The notes beneath the pieces were generated by a model. The model was not told where the DNA came from. It searched no databases and saw nothing but the letters and a program-made list of their open reading frames with translations. The position numbers and the translations under genes are program-made. A stretch of DNA of 64,000 nt. It comes from Metaphire vulgaris (lineage: Eukaryota > Annelida > Clitellata > Crassiclitellata > Megascolecidae). The stretch is taken from assembly GCA_018105865.1 (NCBI GenBank), contig CM030834.1, forward strand, positions 4,210,757-4,274,756. The letters are read 5' to 3'. The stretch's first letter is position 1. Every line of letters starts with the position of its first letter. This document shows positions 34,501 through 49,500 of the stretch, in pieces.

Positions 34501-37500
34501 CTATTTGGTTTAGTGATTTATAAGTGACAGTACTAATTATAGAATTCCAAAAATTGAAGGTAAGAGAGTTGAATTTAAACTGAACATGGTTACAATTTAC
34601 ATTACAGTCTGTGTACGATTTTTAAAATATGATTTAGGCCACCCTAAGGCGGTGGAAAGGAATAGTGGAAAGGCTCCTGCTTTCCCATCTCATCAATAAC
34701 TTCTGCTTTCACTTTCTGTGCTTTGCTCAGACCAGCCACCATTCATGTTCTGTCCATCCATTCCTCTCTTTCACTCTATTGCTTTTTTTCACAGTAACCA
34801 AATCCATTACTTTTAAATCAACTGCATGCATATTTATTCAAAAACTCTTTTAAAATGGTTTGGAGGAAGGAGGAGGGGAGGGGAATGGGAGGAGTCGCCC
34901 CGTCCAATGGTGTTACTGAGCACCAGGGTTTAATATAGGCCGTTTCCGGAGGGTAAAATTGCCCTTTCCCCCGGAAATTTCAGATTCCCCAGAAATTTTG
35001 GCATACTACATCAATTAACAGCAGCCCCCTAGCAGAATTCCCCCCGGCTTTGTCAGTTTCCCCCCGGCTTTTTCAGTTCCCCCCGGAGTCCAGGAGTCTA
35101 GATTAAACACTGCTGAGCACACAGACACTTGAAAATTATATGTACATTAATTGTTCCATTGTGCATTTTAAAAGCATGCGCATGTTTACCTGTCTCCGTG
35201 GTTTAGCTTGATTTTTGCCTCTAACGGTTTTCCATTGTGGAGGATTGCTCCGTAGTTTGGCTCAAGGAAAACATCACCTTTTCCCGTATTTCTTATAACT
35301 GCATGGTTACTGACTATTCCAGGTCCTCTCAGCAATATGTCCACCTCCTTTTCCTTTCCATTTCCAATGGTCGTCTTCTCTTCTGTAAAAAAACAGAGTG
35401 GCGGAATGGTTTAGAGACAGAAAAGTCAACAACTCTAGTGATACGAAATGAACTCCTGCCTACAACAGCGGTTCTCACACAGGGCAAACCCTTCTAAACC
35501 ACTTTAAACCTTGTTAGTATATTATTACATTACATTACATTGCATTGCATCACATTACATTACATAAGTAATTTCAGTCTTGTTTCTGCTGAAACTGATG
35601 CAAAACATGCAAGCACTTGATTCAGCCAAACAAGATACCCAGACTGTATGTCATCATACACTAGAATATTTGATCATTTCACTGTTGAAATCATTGGATG
35701 TTTCACAAACAGCCATCAGTCAGTGGCGCAAACCAGGTCAGAAAAACAGTCGTGTCCAAATTTCTCAATAAAAAAGCACATTGGCTGTGGTACCAGTGGC
35801 GTCATTCCACACTTTTCTTGGGGGGTGAGAAAATTTTCTGCAAATTTTTGACAAATTTTGGGTAAATTTTTTGCAAATTTTTGCAAATTTTAGGCATTTG
35901 TGCAATTATTTTGCAAATTTTTTGCAAATTTTGAGCAATTTTGGCAAATTTTTGGGCCAATGTTGGAAAATGTGCAATTTTTGATATTTTTTGGCAATTT
36001 TTGCAATCTTTGCACATTAATACATTATAAATTAATATTTTCATTTCCTGGGGGGCACGGCCCCCAGCCCCCCCCAAATGACGCCTCTGTGTGGTACTTT
36101 AATCTTTTCCCTTGTCAGGCCAGTGATGACCCGTTTTCTGCTTTTGTCACAGTTTTTAGGATGTTAAAGATGTAAAGAAGTGCAAATAACATATGTGGCG
36201 ACCTTTTTAAAGGCATTTTTTAGACAAAAAAAACAACCATGTTCACAGCATTAAGAACATGATCTCTCCAAAAAATACCCACGTCAGGACATCAGGACAT
36301 GAGTTGTGTTTGCACTCATGCTATCAATGGCAACAGCAGACAACAGTTGCAACACAACCAGTGATGTTCCACGCAACACTCTTCAGGTACGCGGTTCAGC
36401 TTGTTCATTTTTCTTTTTTCTCTGAATCATCACGTTTTGGATAGATTAGTTAATTCTGATTCTTTGATATATATTAACATCACTCATAGAAAACTCTCAC
36501 TTGGAGGGCAAAGATATTGAAGTTTTCCATTAAGTGCTGCATCTTCGTTCAGATTGCTGAGATGAGGAATTCTCTTCTGAGCTTCCTGTCTTTCACGCTC
36601 TTTGGCCAGTCTTTCCTATTAAATAAATAAATAAATAGGTCTAATAATAATAAGACAATTTATATAGCAATTATATAATAATAATAATGCTGGGGCTTAG
36701 ACAGTTGCCAGGTGACAAAATTCAGTGTGATAATCAAAGACCAGACCCTCATAAGATTTTCCAAATATCCTGTCATCCATAATTTTAGCCGTTAATAGTC
36801 AATCACATGGAGATCAACTGATGCCATAAGTCAGAGTGCAAATTTACAATTTCAGCAAAACGAAAGCAGCAAACATGGACAGGTGACTTCCATGAAGAGA
36901 TATGCACAATGAGTGAACAACATCAAAAAATTAGACAAAACGCTATTTCTTATTAACAGTGAAGTTGATCAAGTAATTTCATTTCATGACATGCAAATGG
37001 ACTCACAATGGACCAGTGCCGTTAGTGGCCAATTACCTCCATTTCTTGTCTTGCTTCAGCCAGTCGCTTCTCAAGCGCTGATTCCAAATCTTTCATCTGT
37101 TCTTTGTAGCGTTGAATCTACCAAAGTATAATTCTAATTTTAAACCATTACATTACATAAAACTAAACTTTAACCAAAAGACAGAAAACTCAAAGTTTTC
37201 TTAACTATAAATATTTGGTGACAAAATATTTCAAAGTCCAAGTTTTTTGAAAGAGCTTTGTCCATTCATCGAAGTTTCACCTGAGCTGACTTGCATTTCT
37301 GCCTAAGTTTCTATGAAGATTCTATTCTATTCCATCCAATTCTATGCTTTGGTTAGGCCCAATTTGAACTTCTGAGACTTCTACTGCAGTCAAAATTTGA
37401 CTAAAGTTGATAAATGTACAGTGCCGTGCCAAAAGTTAAGAAACAAACAATATGTGTTTGCTCAGCATTTTCCAGAGAATGACTTTATCTTTCTGGATGA

Positions 37501-40500
37501 CAATGCTACAGTTCATCGGGCACGTTCAGTGATGGCATATAGGCAGAAAAACAAGATCAAGAAATTGACATGGCCGGCACAGCCACTGATCTGAATATTA
37601 TTAAAAATGTTTGACTGAGACTGAAAATGGAGCTGCATTGCAAAGCGAAAGATGTCTCATGTGTTGCTGCTTTGAAATTATCCATTTGCAGCATTTGGGA
37701 AAACCTGCCCGTGGATTACATAAGGACACTGTATAATCAAATTCCTCTATGGATTCTAGAAGTACTAAAAAGCAATGGAAATATTACCAAATATTAGCAT
37801 GATTGCATATACAGTTAATCATTGGTTATAGTTTAAATCCGTTGACTTTGTTGCATCTTTAGCTGTGGAAATTTTTCCGTCCGCCTTGTTTCTTAACTTT
37901 TGGCATGGCACTGTAGCATGACTGAAGTGCTTGATTAGCAGGCCAATGATCACAAATCACAATTGTGTCACTGTATGGATTATCATGATCTTAGTATTAT
38001 ACAGTAGACAGAGACCTCTTTCTCTTGTTCTTCTTTCATTCGTTGTATCTCTGCAAAACCAAAGCAAACATATGCATTGCAGATCAGGAATTATGCTCCA
38101 TCAGAAAGAAATATCTAAATATCATCAAAGGGTGGTTGGGAAGTCTCTAATTCATTTTCACTTTGTTGGTCTCTATTAACGCCTTCACCCAATTCATCTG
38201 TATTGTATATCTGATTCTGAGTCTTAAATCATTCATGGGCTGCTAATAAAATATCAAGGGAACCTCAGTAAACTTGAACAGCATTCATGATCCCTCAGTT
38301 AAAAAGAAATGGTTGATACTATTTTTTAAGATTTGTAGAAAATAGAAACAAAATGCTGAGTGCAGTTGACTGACCTTCAGGCGTGTATCCCAATGACCTT
38401 CCAGTTGATTTGGCGTTTTCCAGTTCCTTCAACAGTCTCTGCTTTTCGGAGATTAAATCCTGAATCATCTTCTCCGTTTCAACTTGATTCACTTTTGCAA
38501 CTGTTTTAATCTCTTTCACCCGATCCGCTAAAACGACAAAGTGACTTTAATATCAATTAGATCCAGACTGCCATTGGTTATTACCAATCAACAGAAAAGT
38601 GAGGACTTTTTTCCCTAGGATTTAGGGGAAAACAAGACCCTCCTTTTGAATTTGGTCACCTAAAACTTGCTATGATTTATCTATAAATTGTAAATGCACA
38701 AGGCCCTAATAAATACCACAAAGGATTATGCTCTGTGAGGACATTCAGAGAAGAATTTAGCCGTGTGAAATAAATAAGTTTATGCAAAGCAATAGATGCT
38801 CTGTTCAGCTTAAATTCAAAGCACTGAATACTAAGTAAAATGTATTGAAATCTAAACAATCACAACTTTTGAACAAAGAATCAATCTGTCGTTAGACTGA
38901 TTTAGTTCTGATCAATATCAGAAAGCCAGCCAAAAGTTATTGTGCCATATCAAACCATTTTGAGTAACTGCTGTCTGCTTTATTTTATTTTTTCAGTGAC
39001 AGAGAAAATTAGTGTGAACTTAAAATACGAAACATAAGTTGCTTGAGAAGGTCCGTCGTAGTAAGTGAAAGGTCCTTGGCAACTCCAGCACTTACATTAC
39101 ATTACTTACATTGTAGCTGTAACAGAAAGTCTGTAAGAAGAGGAGCTACAGAAACCTGTATTTGCCACACTACCCTGGGACTGTTTCTACCACTCAGTGC
39201 CCCAAAAACATAAACATTTTAGACAAATGTTGCCGACATTAGCAACACGTGCATTCATACAGATTCTTTGCCAACTGCAAGGCGGCCTGTAAAAGCACAA
39301 TATGAGAACTGCATTATATAGATTACTGACCACTATCATCAACTAACTCTCATTATCTAACTAATCATTTATCTAACTGAAAATATTAATTTATAATGTA
39401 TTAATGTGCAAAAAATTGCAAAAATTGCCAAATAATATCAAAAAATTGGAAATTTTCAAACATTGGCCCTAAAATTTGCCAAAATTGCTCGAAATTTGTG
39501 AAAAATTTGCAAAAAAATTTTCTCGCCCCCCCCCCAAGAAAAGTGTGAAATGACGCCACTGTATCTAACTACAGATCTAAAACGGTTTTCATTCTGCCAA
39601 TAGTGACAATTGGCAAAAGTAGGGAAAGGCCACCAATAGAGACTCACCATATCGAAGAGTTGACAACGTCTGTTCATAGTTCTCTGCATCAGGGCTGATG
39701 GCAGCAATCTTCGACAATAAAAGTTACAAATGATTTAAAAATAAGAGTGGAAGACACCACAGTCGAATCTTTAACTAAATGGTCCAAATAAAAATGATAA
39801 TTATCTATTAAGGTTGACCTGTCTGGATGTACATTGTACATATCACTTCAGCTTAATTTTAGCATTAAATACCTGTATAATGTATACATAACAAACATAC
39901 CAATAAGATTGTCAGCTAATTTCTTGCAACTTTAGCTAATTTCTAACACTATTTACACATTAAGGTGACAATTGAAACTTGTAAGTCAAAAGCAGATGTT
40001 AAATGGAAAGTCATAAGCAGGCGTTTGCATGAATCAATGTTATCCTGGATGTATTGTAGATTATATGAATCATTTCTTGCCATAATTGTCTTGCTGTTGC
40101 CACCAAGAGCATTTTTCAAAAGCTTCGTCAAAACTGAATCTCTGAAAGGAACTACAAAAAACACCAGAATAATAGAAAATGACTTCACTCAGAGCAAAGC
40201 ATTATGAAGTAAAATGCTTCTTTGCTGCTTTTAGTGCATCAAACTGATTAAATCAAAATCATTAGCTATAAGTATAATTTATAACTGCTTCTATATGAAC
40301 ACGTTAGAAGCATCTGGCTTCGCCGTGGTTTGAGATCAAGCTATATCATGATAAAATCATGATGGAGCTCATGACCAAATGTCCTGAGTATAACTTTTAT
40401 TAATGGTCGAGAAAAATGCCAAAAGCCACTTTATTTTGACATATCCAACTAATTTAGAAAATACCCGAAGCATTTAATAATATGTCTAACTATTACTAAA

Positions 40501-43500
40501 AGTACTTGAATGCACAATGATTATCATAATAATACAGGAAATCACTGTGATCAGATGATATTCACTTTATTCAGCAACTAAGTTCATTAATAGAGGCCAA
40601 GATCATGCCAGATGGGAAGATCTAGAAAATCTAAGCCTGAGTCCTTGTAAATATATAAAAGATTATGATCTAGACTATTACCTGAAACTGAGGACTTGGT
40701 TTTTTTAGAGCCAATTTCCACAAGAGCTGAAGAAAAAAAAGATGACAGCATACTGCTATTTATTAATTATCAATATAGAAACAGAGCAACAAGGAATGAC
40801 TCAGGTTTTGATAAGACATTTTTTATCTAGTATTCAAACATCTGCTTAATTTGAAATTCTCTGACTTTTAGGTCTACATACAAATTTAGAGGTTTTCTGA
40901 AATAATCATAACTAGAAGTAACATACCAGTAATTTATTCTCATAAAACACAAATAATGTTAACTTTTCTAAAATCATTGTGCACACAATATGAATTAGCA
41001 ACATTATCTGAAAACTTTTAGCACATATACAGGCTGCTGTGACTTACAACAGCAGATGCTTATGAAAACATAAAATGTTTACACCTTTAATGTCCAGCAA
41101 AAGGCACACTGTGGTGTCAAAGCCAGAATTGAAATTCTATGGATATATTTTACAAAATATAAAGTTCCTCTGTGTGTGTGTGTGTATGTGTGTGTGTATG
41201 TGTGTGTGTGCATTTTCATGCACGTGCAATTGATACACCTCAGGCAATCTTGGTTCTCATAAATTGCAGGTTATACAGAATATCAAATCAATATCATATC
41301 ACTTTAGAGTTAGGGAAAGTTTTTTCAGCCTGAAAGTTAGCAAAGGATGCTGTGCACAAGGCATTCATGATATTAATTAATTTCATTTCCATTTGTATAA
41401 ATGATGTAGCAATTTATTAGAAGACAATAATAAAAAGAGAAAAGTTGCATTCCTTTCTGCCCAGCACACAGCTGGTAAATCAGGATAAATAATAACTATT
41501 CATACCATGAATCACAAGTCCTAGAGTTGAAAGAGACTGATTAATATTAGTTGCTTCTTTGAATCTGTCACCAGATGACTCTGTTTGCTTCTGTCTCTCA
41601 CTAGAAATTGAATTAAATAAATACAATAATGCATTACATTCATTCGTTACAAAATAACAGCAACCAATTTTTTACCGAAAAGTGCCTTTTTACCAAAAGA
41701 TATTTGACTATAAAAATTGTAAAGAAACTTTGCAAAATTTTATAACCAACATTTAACACCTGATCTTGTAAAGTCTGTTAACATAATAGTCTTAATGAAA
41801 ATAATGACATATCCTAATTCACATCACTTGGGAAGTGGCTGTTATCTACCCATGTTTTTCCTATGTTTCCCTATTTTTCAAGAGGCATGCCAAGTTATTT
41901 TCAAGTGCTTTTAGGTAATCTAGGGGTTCACCTACACACAATTTGACATATTGTGCAAACTTTAAGCTACCATGGGAAATAAACTACCCAATTTTACCAA
42001 AGTTACCCAAAGGGTAGATATCATAATCAAAATTTTTCCTTATTGAGTGAGCAATTTTCTTAATTTTTTACAGTACCCAATATCTATATAATACTGTGTT
42101 TCCCAAACTGTGGGTCGCGGCCCAAAAGTGGATCGCAGGGCTCAGTCTAGTGGGTCGTGGAGTAGCATGAAATTAGATTCTGAAGTGTCATTTTTTAACC
42201 CATAAATACCATGATGTCACAAGCCTTGAAAGTTGCAAGTAGGCTTAGGTTTTAAGAAATTTATATGCCTGCAATCCTCTGTACACAGCTTATATTAGAA
42301 TGATTAGTTTTTAATGAAACTTTTATCCAGTTTTAGTCGACAATAAGTTTGCAGGGTCACGACATGTTACAAAGCCATTGACGTGAGTCGCATAGTTTCA
42401 AGAAGTTTGGGAAACCCTGGCTTATAGTACTTTTAAAAAATTAATCTTCACAATAACGCATGGAAAGCATATTGCAACCATTTTGCTCTGAAACTCCAAT
42501 AACAATAAAGATTCGGATCAACCTAGAGGTTAAGCGATTTTGCCATACTCATAGGATTTTTAAGACGCAAAACAAAGGTATGTTCTTGACAAAAATTTTA
42601 AAAAGATGATTTTCAAGAAATCTCAATATTTATTTATCTCATTTTGTCTAATTTAGGAAAAATATGAATTATTATGCCTAGTATATTTGCCATATTTTCA
42701 TTCAAATTGAATCAAAGCTTTTGTTTTGCCTTTTATTCAAAACTCAGAAGATTCTCTTCAACTAACGTTCGCCAGATGGCCAATGCATTTTTGATATGAC
42801 ATGCTTTTATTAGAGTTGCGTCATGTTACAAAACCGCTAAAGTGGGCCGCGGTTCCAAAATGTTTGGGAAGCCCTGATATAATATATAGTATTCCATATG
42901 TAAAACATTTTACAGACCCACCCAAGCCCCTACATTTGCCCCTGCCCCTCTCGACGGGCCTCATAATGATAGGACACACTATGTGTTTTGTCATTATGAC
43001 ACATGTGTAGTAAAATAGCAACATACTTAATATGTAGTTTAAAATCTTGAAATTTTTGTAATGTGGTTATGTTTGATAGCGAATAACTTGTACTAAGCAA
43101 AAAATTTCCAATATGTAATGTCAGTTTCATGGAGCTTCAAATGCTTAATCCAAAGTGTACGACAATATTCGATTTGCTGAGGCTGGACTAAAATAAATAG
43201 AGGTGTATCCCATCAGTAGAAGCATGGGCGTCCGCAGGGGAGTGTAAGGGGGTCCAATTGCACCCCCTGGAAAAATCGTGGAGTTATGAAAAAAGTAAAA
43301 TTACTTGTTTCTTTCGTCACAAAATCTTGTTTTGAACCCCCTTGAAAATCTTTTCATTTCTTTCGTCACAAGACCTTGTTTTGCACCCCCTGAAAAAATT
43401 TCTGCAGACGCCCATGAGTAGAAGATGGTGAAAAAGGCTAACCAGTGCACAAGTTGATTAATTATATGATATGAGAAAATTAAGGTTCAGAACGAGTACA

Positions 43501-46500
43501 AATAAGAAAATACAATACAATGAGAGAGAAATCTTATTAACTAGATAATATAGCCAACCTTCCAGCTAGATCGACTAGATTTATGGCAGACTGGATCGAT
43601 TTTTTGTCCTTTTTGCTGTTCTGAGTAAAATTTACTGTGACTATTGTGTGAGCTCGGCTGCAGAAAATACAAAAATAATTTATTCTGATATTTGCTGATC
43701 ACTAAATTTTGTATGATTTTTAAAAACAATAATATTTGATAATATTTGGAGAGTATGTTGGCAGTTCAAAAAACAATACTTTTTCTTCATCGTTGAAATA
43801 AACAGTGAATGTACAATTAACTTTCGCTAATCACCTGCTAGTTTCATTCATCTTAGTCGCTGCAATCGATCGCAGCTTGTTTCCCTCGTTGATCTGCTGC
43901 ACGATGTCATCATAACTTCCAACAGCAACGGTTGCCAAAGCAACAACTGCAACACAATGACAAAACTATGACATCAAACCGAAATTCTCACCGTCCCACT
44001 GTGACAACCACTGTTGGATGGCATTTCAAGCAGATAACCAGGCACAATAAAAGAATAATAAGTGTATTTAGATCATGACTTTTTCACAAAAGCTAGTTTC
44101 TAACTATACAATTAAGTTCCTTCAAATTTTCCATTCTACTTTCATGATCTTTTCTGTTACTGTTTCTTAACATTTACTAATAATCCATACATATACCGTA
44201 TATCTTTCTCATATTCTCACTATTTCAATTCTAATGTGAAAAAGATCCTACCCCTTCCTGAGAATACTTTATCCAATGAAAATTCTTTAGGTGGAATAAA
44301 AATTTGGGAGGGGATTTTCTATGTAGCTACAAAATCAGTGGCGGCTCCACCGGGGACCAGAGGGGGCCGTGCCCCCCTGTTGAGTGCCTGGCCCCCTAGT
44401 GCCCCTCTGTTGGGACCCTATATTTAATGATACATACATTAAACAACAAATGGTTGGCCCCCATGATTAGAAGTTGCCACCCCAACGGCCCCCCACTTGC
44501 CAAATCCTGGAGCCGTCACTGTACAAAATACCAGCACAGGCAAAGTCAATGCAGAACACTAATCAACTGGATTGGACTGCTGAGTGATGTGGCAGTTTAT
44601 TTATCACACTTCACTTTCTTCCCACCATTTAGTGATGACTGAATTTCATTTCTAGTCATACTAAAAGTCTAACAGGCACGTCGGAACGAATTTTCAGCAG
44701 GGGTGCAGATTTTCCGATTTTCTTAAGAAAAAATTTTTCGCATCTTAAAAAACCTCACAAGCAAAAAAAAGGTAATCAAGGTAATCGTGCTTCCTGACAA
44801 GCAAAAAAGTCTTCACGCCCAAAATTTACTCTTATACCCCTGGCAAGCAAAAAAAAGGTAATCACACACGGAATCTTCTCTCTTATACCCGTGACAAGCT
44901 AAAAAAGTCTTCAAGCACAGAATTTACTCTCTTTTTATCCAGGGTTGCAGAGGTGCAGATTCCTACGGGCCTCCAGGGGGTGCGCTGCACCCCCTGCACT
45001 TTGTATGGGCCTGAAGTCTAATGTATTTGTTTATCTGCTTTAATTTTATTTTCGTTTTTTGTGCATAAGAAGCTTTAACTCATGTATGCATTCACTCTGC
45101 TGCTTGGAATCTGCAGCATAGGGTATGTCCAGTTGCTTCAACAGACAGTTCCAATCAGGTGATACTAAGCAGTAAGTATTGAAACAACATGTTGAATTTG
45201 CTATATTTTACACATTAATTCAGGAATTAAAAACCTTATTAGTTAGTGATAAATATACTGACAATTTCTAAGCAGGCCCTAAAGCCAATTGGTAATATCA
45301 ATAGGATATCATAGATACCATAGAATCCTCGCTGTGGATGTTCTCTTACTTCCAGGCCTTCCTTTGGACCATGACGCTTTCCCAAGAGGTCATAAACCCG
45401 CTCATTATAAATCTCCAGCATACTGAAAGTCACCTAAAATCAATTGAGCTCTTCAGTCACTTCTATTCTTAATGATTTTTAAAACTGTCAATTTTATTAC
45501 CAACAACAATTCATGCAGAGGCCAGTGGTGTGTAGCAATGGTAGGGTTGGGAGATTGATCTCCAATGGGGCATAGGCTACAATGGCTACAAAACTTTGCA
45601 TCCACACTAATTTGAGACGTAGGCCAAATGGGTAGGTTTCTCCCACTCTGGCTAAAGGGATGGAATTTAGCAAAACAATTGAGTGCATTTCAAAAGTCCT
45701 ACTACAAATACTGATTTGAAAGATGCGCTAAATGGGCTGAACAACATTTCTGATCGCCACCTAAAAGCTCTGCGCCACGTAAAATTAGGCCTAAAAAGTG
45801 GAATGTCTTTTTTTGTGTGCGCTAAAACTACCTCAGGCTGCGGACAAACACGCTGCAATGACAATTGAGCATTTCAAAACGTCCGCGACGTAAGGACTAA
45901 ACGGTCTACCAATAGTCAAATACGACGTGAAAACGGTCTAAACGTCCCTACCAATAGTAACCAATCCATTAACAAGGATTTTAATATTATATTAACAGCT
46001 AATGAAATAAGCAAGGCAGGAGAAGAAGTTGGAATAAAAATAAATGCACAGAAAACTAAAGCAATGGTCACGAGGAACAAGAAGAGAAAAATTAATCTAA
46101 AACTAAAGGAAGAAGCAATAGAACAAGTACCAAAATTAATATACTGGTACCTAAGATCAGTAATAACAGAAGATGGACTAAGCAAGGAAGAATTGGACTA
46201 ACAAGTGCAGCATATGGAAAGCTTCAGAATATATGGAAAGACAAACAAATATCATTGAAAACAAAGCTAAAACTATATAATACACTGATGAAACCAATAC
46301 TATTATGTGGATCAGAATGCTGGACCTTAAGGAAGATGGATGAAAGAAGATTAATGACTGCAGAGATGAACTGGTTAAGAGGAATAGCAGGAGTCAGCAG
46401 AAGACAAAGAATAAGAAACAAAATGATCAGAGCAAAGACAGAGCAAAAAGAAAGAAACTTGAATCAATACAGAAACGAAGACTGAAATGGTTTGGTCATG

Positions 46501-49500
46501 TTGAAAGAATGAAGGAAGGAAGAATACCAAAGAAAGAATTATACAACTATGTTGAAGAGAAAAGGGGAAAAGGAAGACCAAGAAAATCATGAATAGAAAA
46601 CTTAAAAGAGGATGCAGAAGAAATGCAAATGAACTTCATCCAATTGACCAGAGCAGCAAGAGACAGGCAGAAGTGGAAGGAACTCATTCAGACCCATTGT
46701 CCAAACCAATAGGGATACAGGGGAAAGAATGAAGAAAAGAATGAAGAATTTAAATTTATCCAGAAGAAGACATGTTTTGTCACTTTTTGTTTTCAGCCTA
46801 CTTCCATTCATCATTTACAACAGAAGAAATGAAGAAGAAGAAACAAGAAGAAGAAGAAGAAAATGATTTTCTAGATGGTATGAATGGTATGGTAATCCAT
46901 CCTCATTGCAGCATTTAAATTTATCCAAGAATTCTCCAAGACATGTTTTGCAGTTCATGCAATTGATTTGTTTTTTGTCCATTCCACAATATCCATTCAT
47001 CATTTACCATTAATTCTGCCAGCACAGGTAAAAATGTCTGCAGCAACCAAAGCATTTCAGTTTCAGCGATTTGATAACTGAGTAGAAGGCCCCAAGTTCT
47101 TCTATGATTGAAATGATTTTCTTTCCATCTGATATGATATGCAATAACAATTCTCAAACATTTTCATACCTTGTCTGAAAGATTCTAATTAGCCAAATGT
47201 GGACATTTCATTGCACAATGCAATTTTGAAGTTTGTGCACATCACGCACACACAAAGCACTAAACTAATTTAGCACCGGTCCAAATTGTTTCGCATTGTA
47301 TTGCATTAAATTGTATCATGGTAAATTTTCATCTAAAAATTTCAATGTTATAAAACTCATGGTATCAAAAGGTTTGTCCTTTATCCTTTTGAAACTAGGA
47401 AGCCCTTGTATATGATGATAGCCAATGATGGTGGCTTGATTCCCTTTTAGAATAAATAAAGATGATTACAAAGAAATACAACTGAAACTTAACCTCGTAG
47501 GCAACCTCCTTGGTCTTCTTTTTTTCAATCCCAGTAAAGAGATCTTCACAAGCTCTGGGCACTAAACCTAAATGAAGTCATAAATCTCAACTGCATGAAA
47601 AAGCACACAGAAATTGTTTTACCTCGGTATATTTGAGATACAGCAGTGCATAAATCTTGAGCATTATGATGAGACATCAAGTCACTGAAGCACTTGAAAC
47701 TGATGATTTTGAATATTAATGTCAGAATAATTTGTGTCATCAGTGTTACACAACAGGTCATGAACTGCTACCACTCTACCATCATTCCATACCTTTATTG
47801 GCATCACTGCCCATGATCGAATATGACTTTCCACTGGCTGTCTGACCATAGGCAAAGAGAGAACAGTTATAGCCTTTCCAAGCATTGGCAACCATTCCTT
47901 TGCCAAGATCTTCAAAAACTTTCAGCTAAAATGCAAAATACATCTAAATAGCTACACTGTACAAGGTCAGAAGTATTCGTTCATACACACACATATGCAC
48001 ACATTAGCCTATTAATTAATTATATGGAAAGATAAAGGTAGTCCCATACTTGAACAAGCACAGGGTTTCCGGCAACTGATCTCCAGTGCTAGGCAAGCAG
48101 TGACACAGGTGGCTAATGCCATTAACCTAGATTAAGTAAGTAAGTAAGTATAATCTCGTTAATTTCTACAGCGCTATCAAAAGAAGCACCGAAGTAACTC
48201 CTTATTCCTAGGCGCTTAATCTCAAAATGCAGTAGCTATAGCCAAAGGTGGGGTTGATCATGCCAGGTCATTTAATCAAAAGGGCCAGTGGTTGTAACAT
48301 TACAGCTATGGAGGAAATGATTTTTTGAAGAGAAATTATTTGAGTTTAGAAAGAAAAACTTGAGGAGATGTTGCAAGAAGGAAAGGAAATTGTGACTCAG
48401 AATTTGTTATTTGGCTTTGATGTAGGCTGTTCATTACTTTCTCTAGACCTGCGTTTTACCTTCACAGCTTAGCACTGTTAACAATTTATTGATGCCTGAG
48501 TGATGAACGGCTTGGTTGGCCGCCGGCACCACAACTAGATCCTGGGATGGTCACTCATCCAAGTACTAACCGCGCTCGACGTTGCTTAACTTCGGTGTTC
48601 TGACGAGAACCGGTCGCACAACGCCAAGTACTGGGTAGGCCGGGTTGATTATATGTACATGAATGAAAGAAAATATTGAGTCCAAATGGAGCAAACATTT
48701 TAACTTAAAATAACAAAGAAGAACATTCTACTATTATTTTACGAAAATATATTGCTAACAAATCTCAAAGATTAACCTTGACAAATATTGGTCAAATAAC
48801 AAATTTTTATATTCTGAAATGGAGCAATGTTTGTGGCCATTCCCTTGTAACTTTATAAGCATTAGCCAAAGATGGAAATGCCTACAAACTATGCTATGCT
48901 ACATACTGTTTCAGTGATTCACCTGGTAGATCATCAGCTCTATGCTGGGTTCATCTATTGACCTGGGTTCAATATCAAAGAGGTCATAGAGTCTATTTCT
49001 CATACATTCACATACCTGTGGATGCAGAGCCAGATTAAATATGTTAGCAGTGATAGGCAGTTAAGCTGATAGTAAATGCCCACCAACAGTGGCAGATTTA
49101 CATGTTTAGGTCCCAGTATGCTCTCTTCTAAAAAGTTACAGATCAAGTGGCAAGATGACCTTTTTTGCTTGTCAAGTTTTTTAAAGCTTTTTGGGGAAAC
49201 TTTCAAAAGAGCAGAAGAGTTACAGATCAAGTGTATGAGTAATAGTGGCGATAGCCTGTTTTCTTTTTTCAGGACACGTTGCGTGACAAATGGTTGCATT
49301 TCAGAAAATAAAGTTGTTTAAAGAAATAAATCATAAAAATCATTATAAAATATTGTTAACAGAAAAGGTGGGCCCCTAAATTTGTATTTTGCTGGTGGGC
49401 CTGGTACAAATTATTTGTACAATGGTAAATCTGCCACAGTCTACATAGAAAAACCGCTCTAATAAATACGTGACATCATAACCGCACACATTTATCAAAA

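Noticed and set aside
48519..48640. A functional 5S rRNA gene
   Set aside because: Diverged 5' third, no terminator T-run at the 5S end, and continuous with a SINE body and LINE-type tail.
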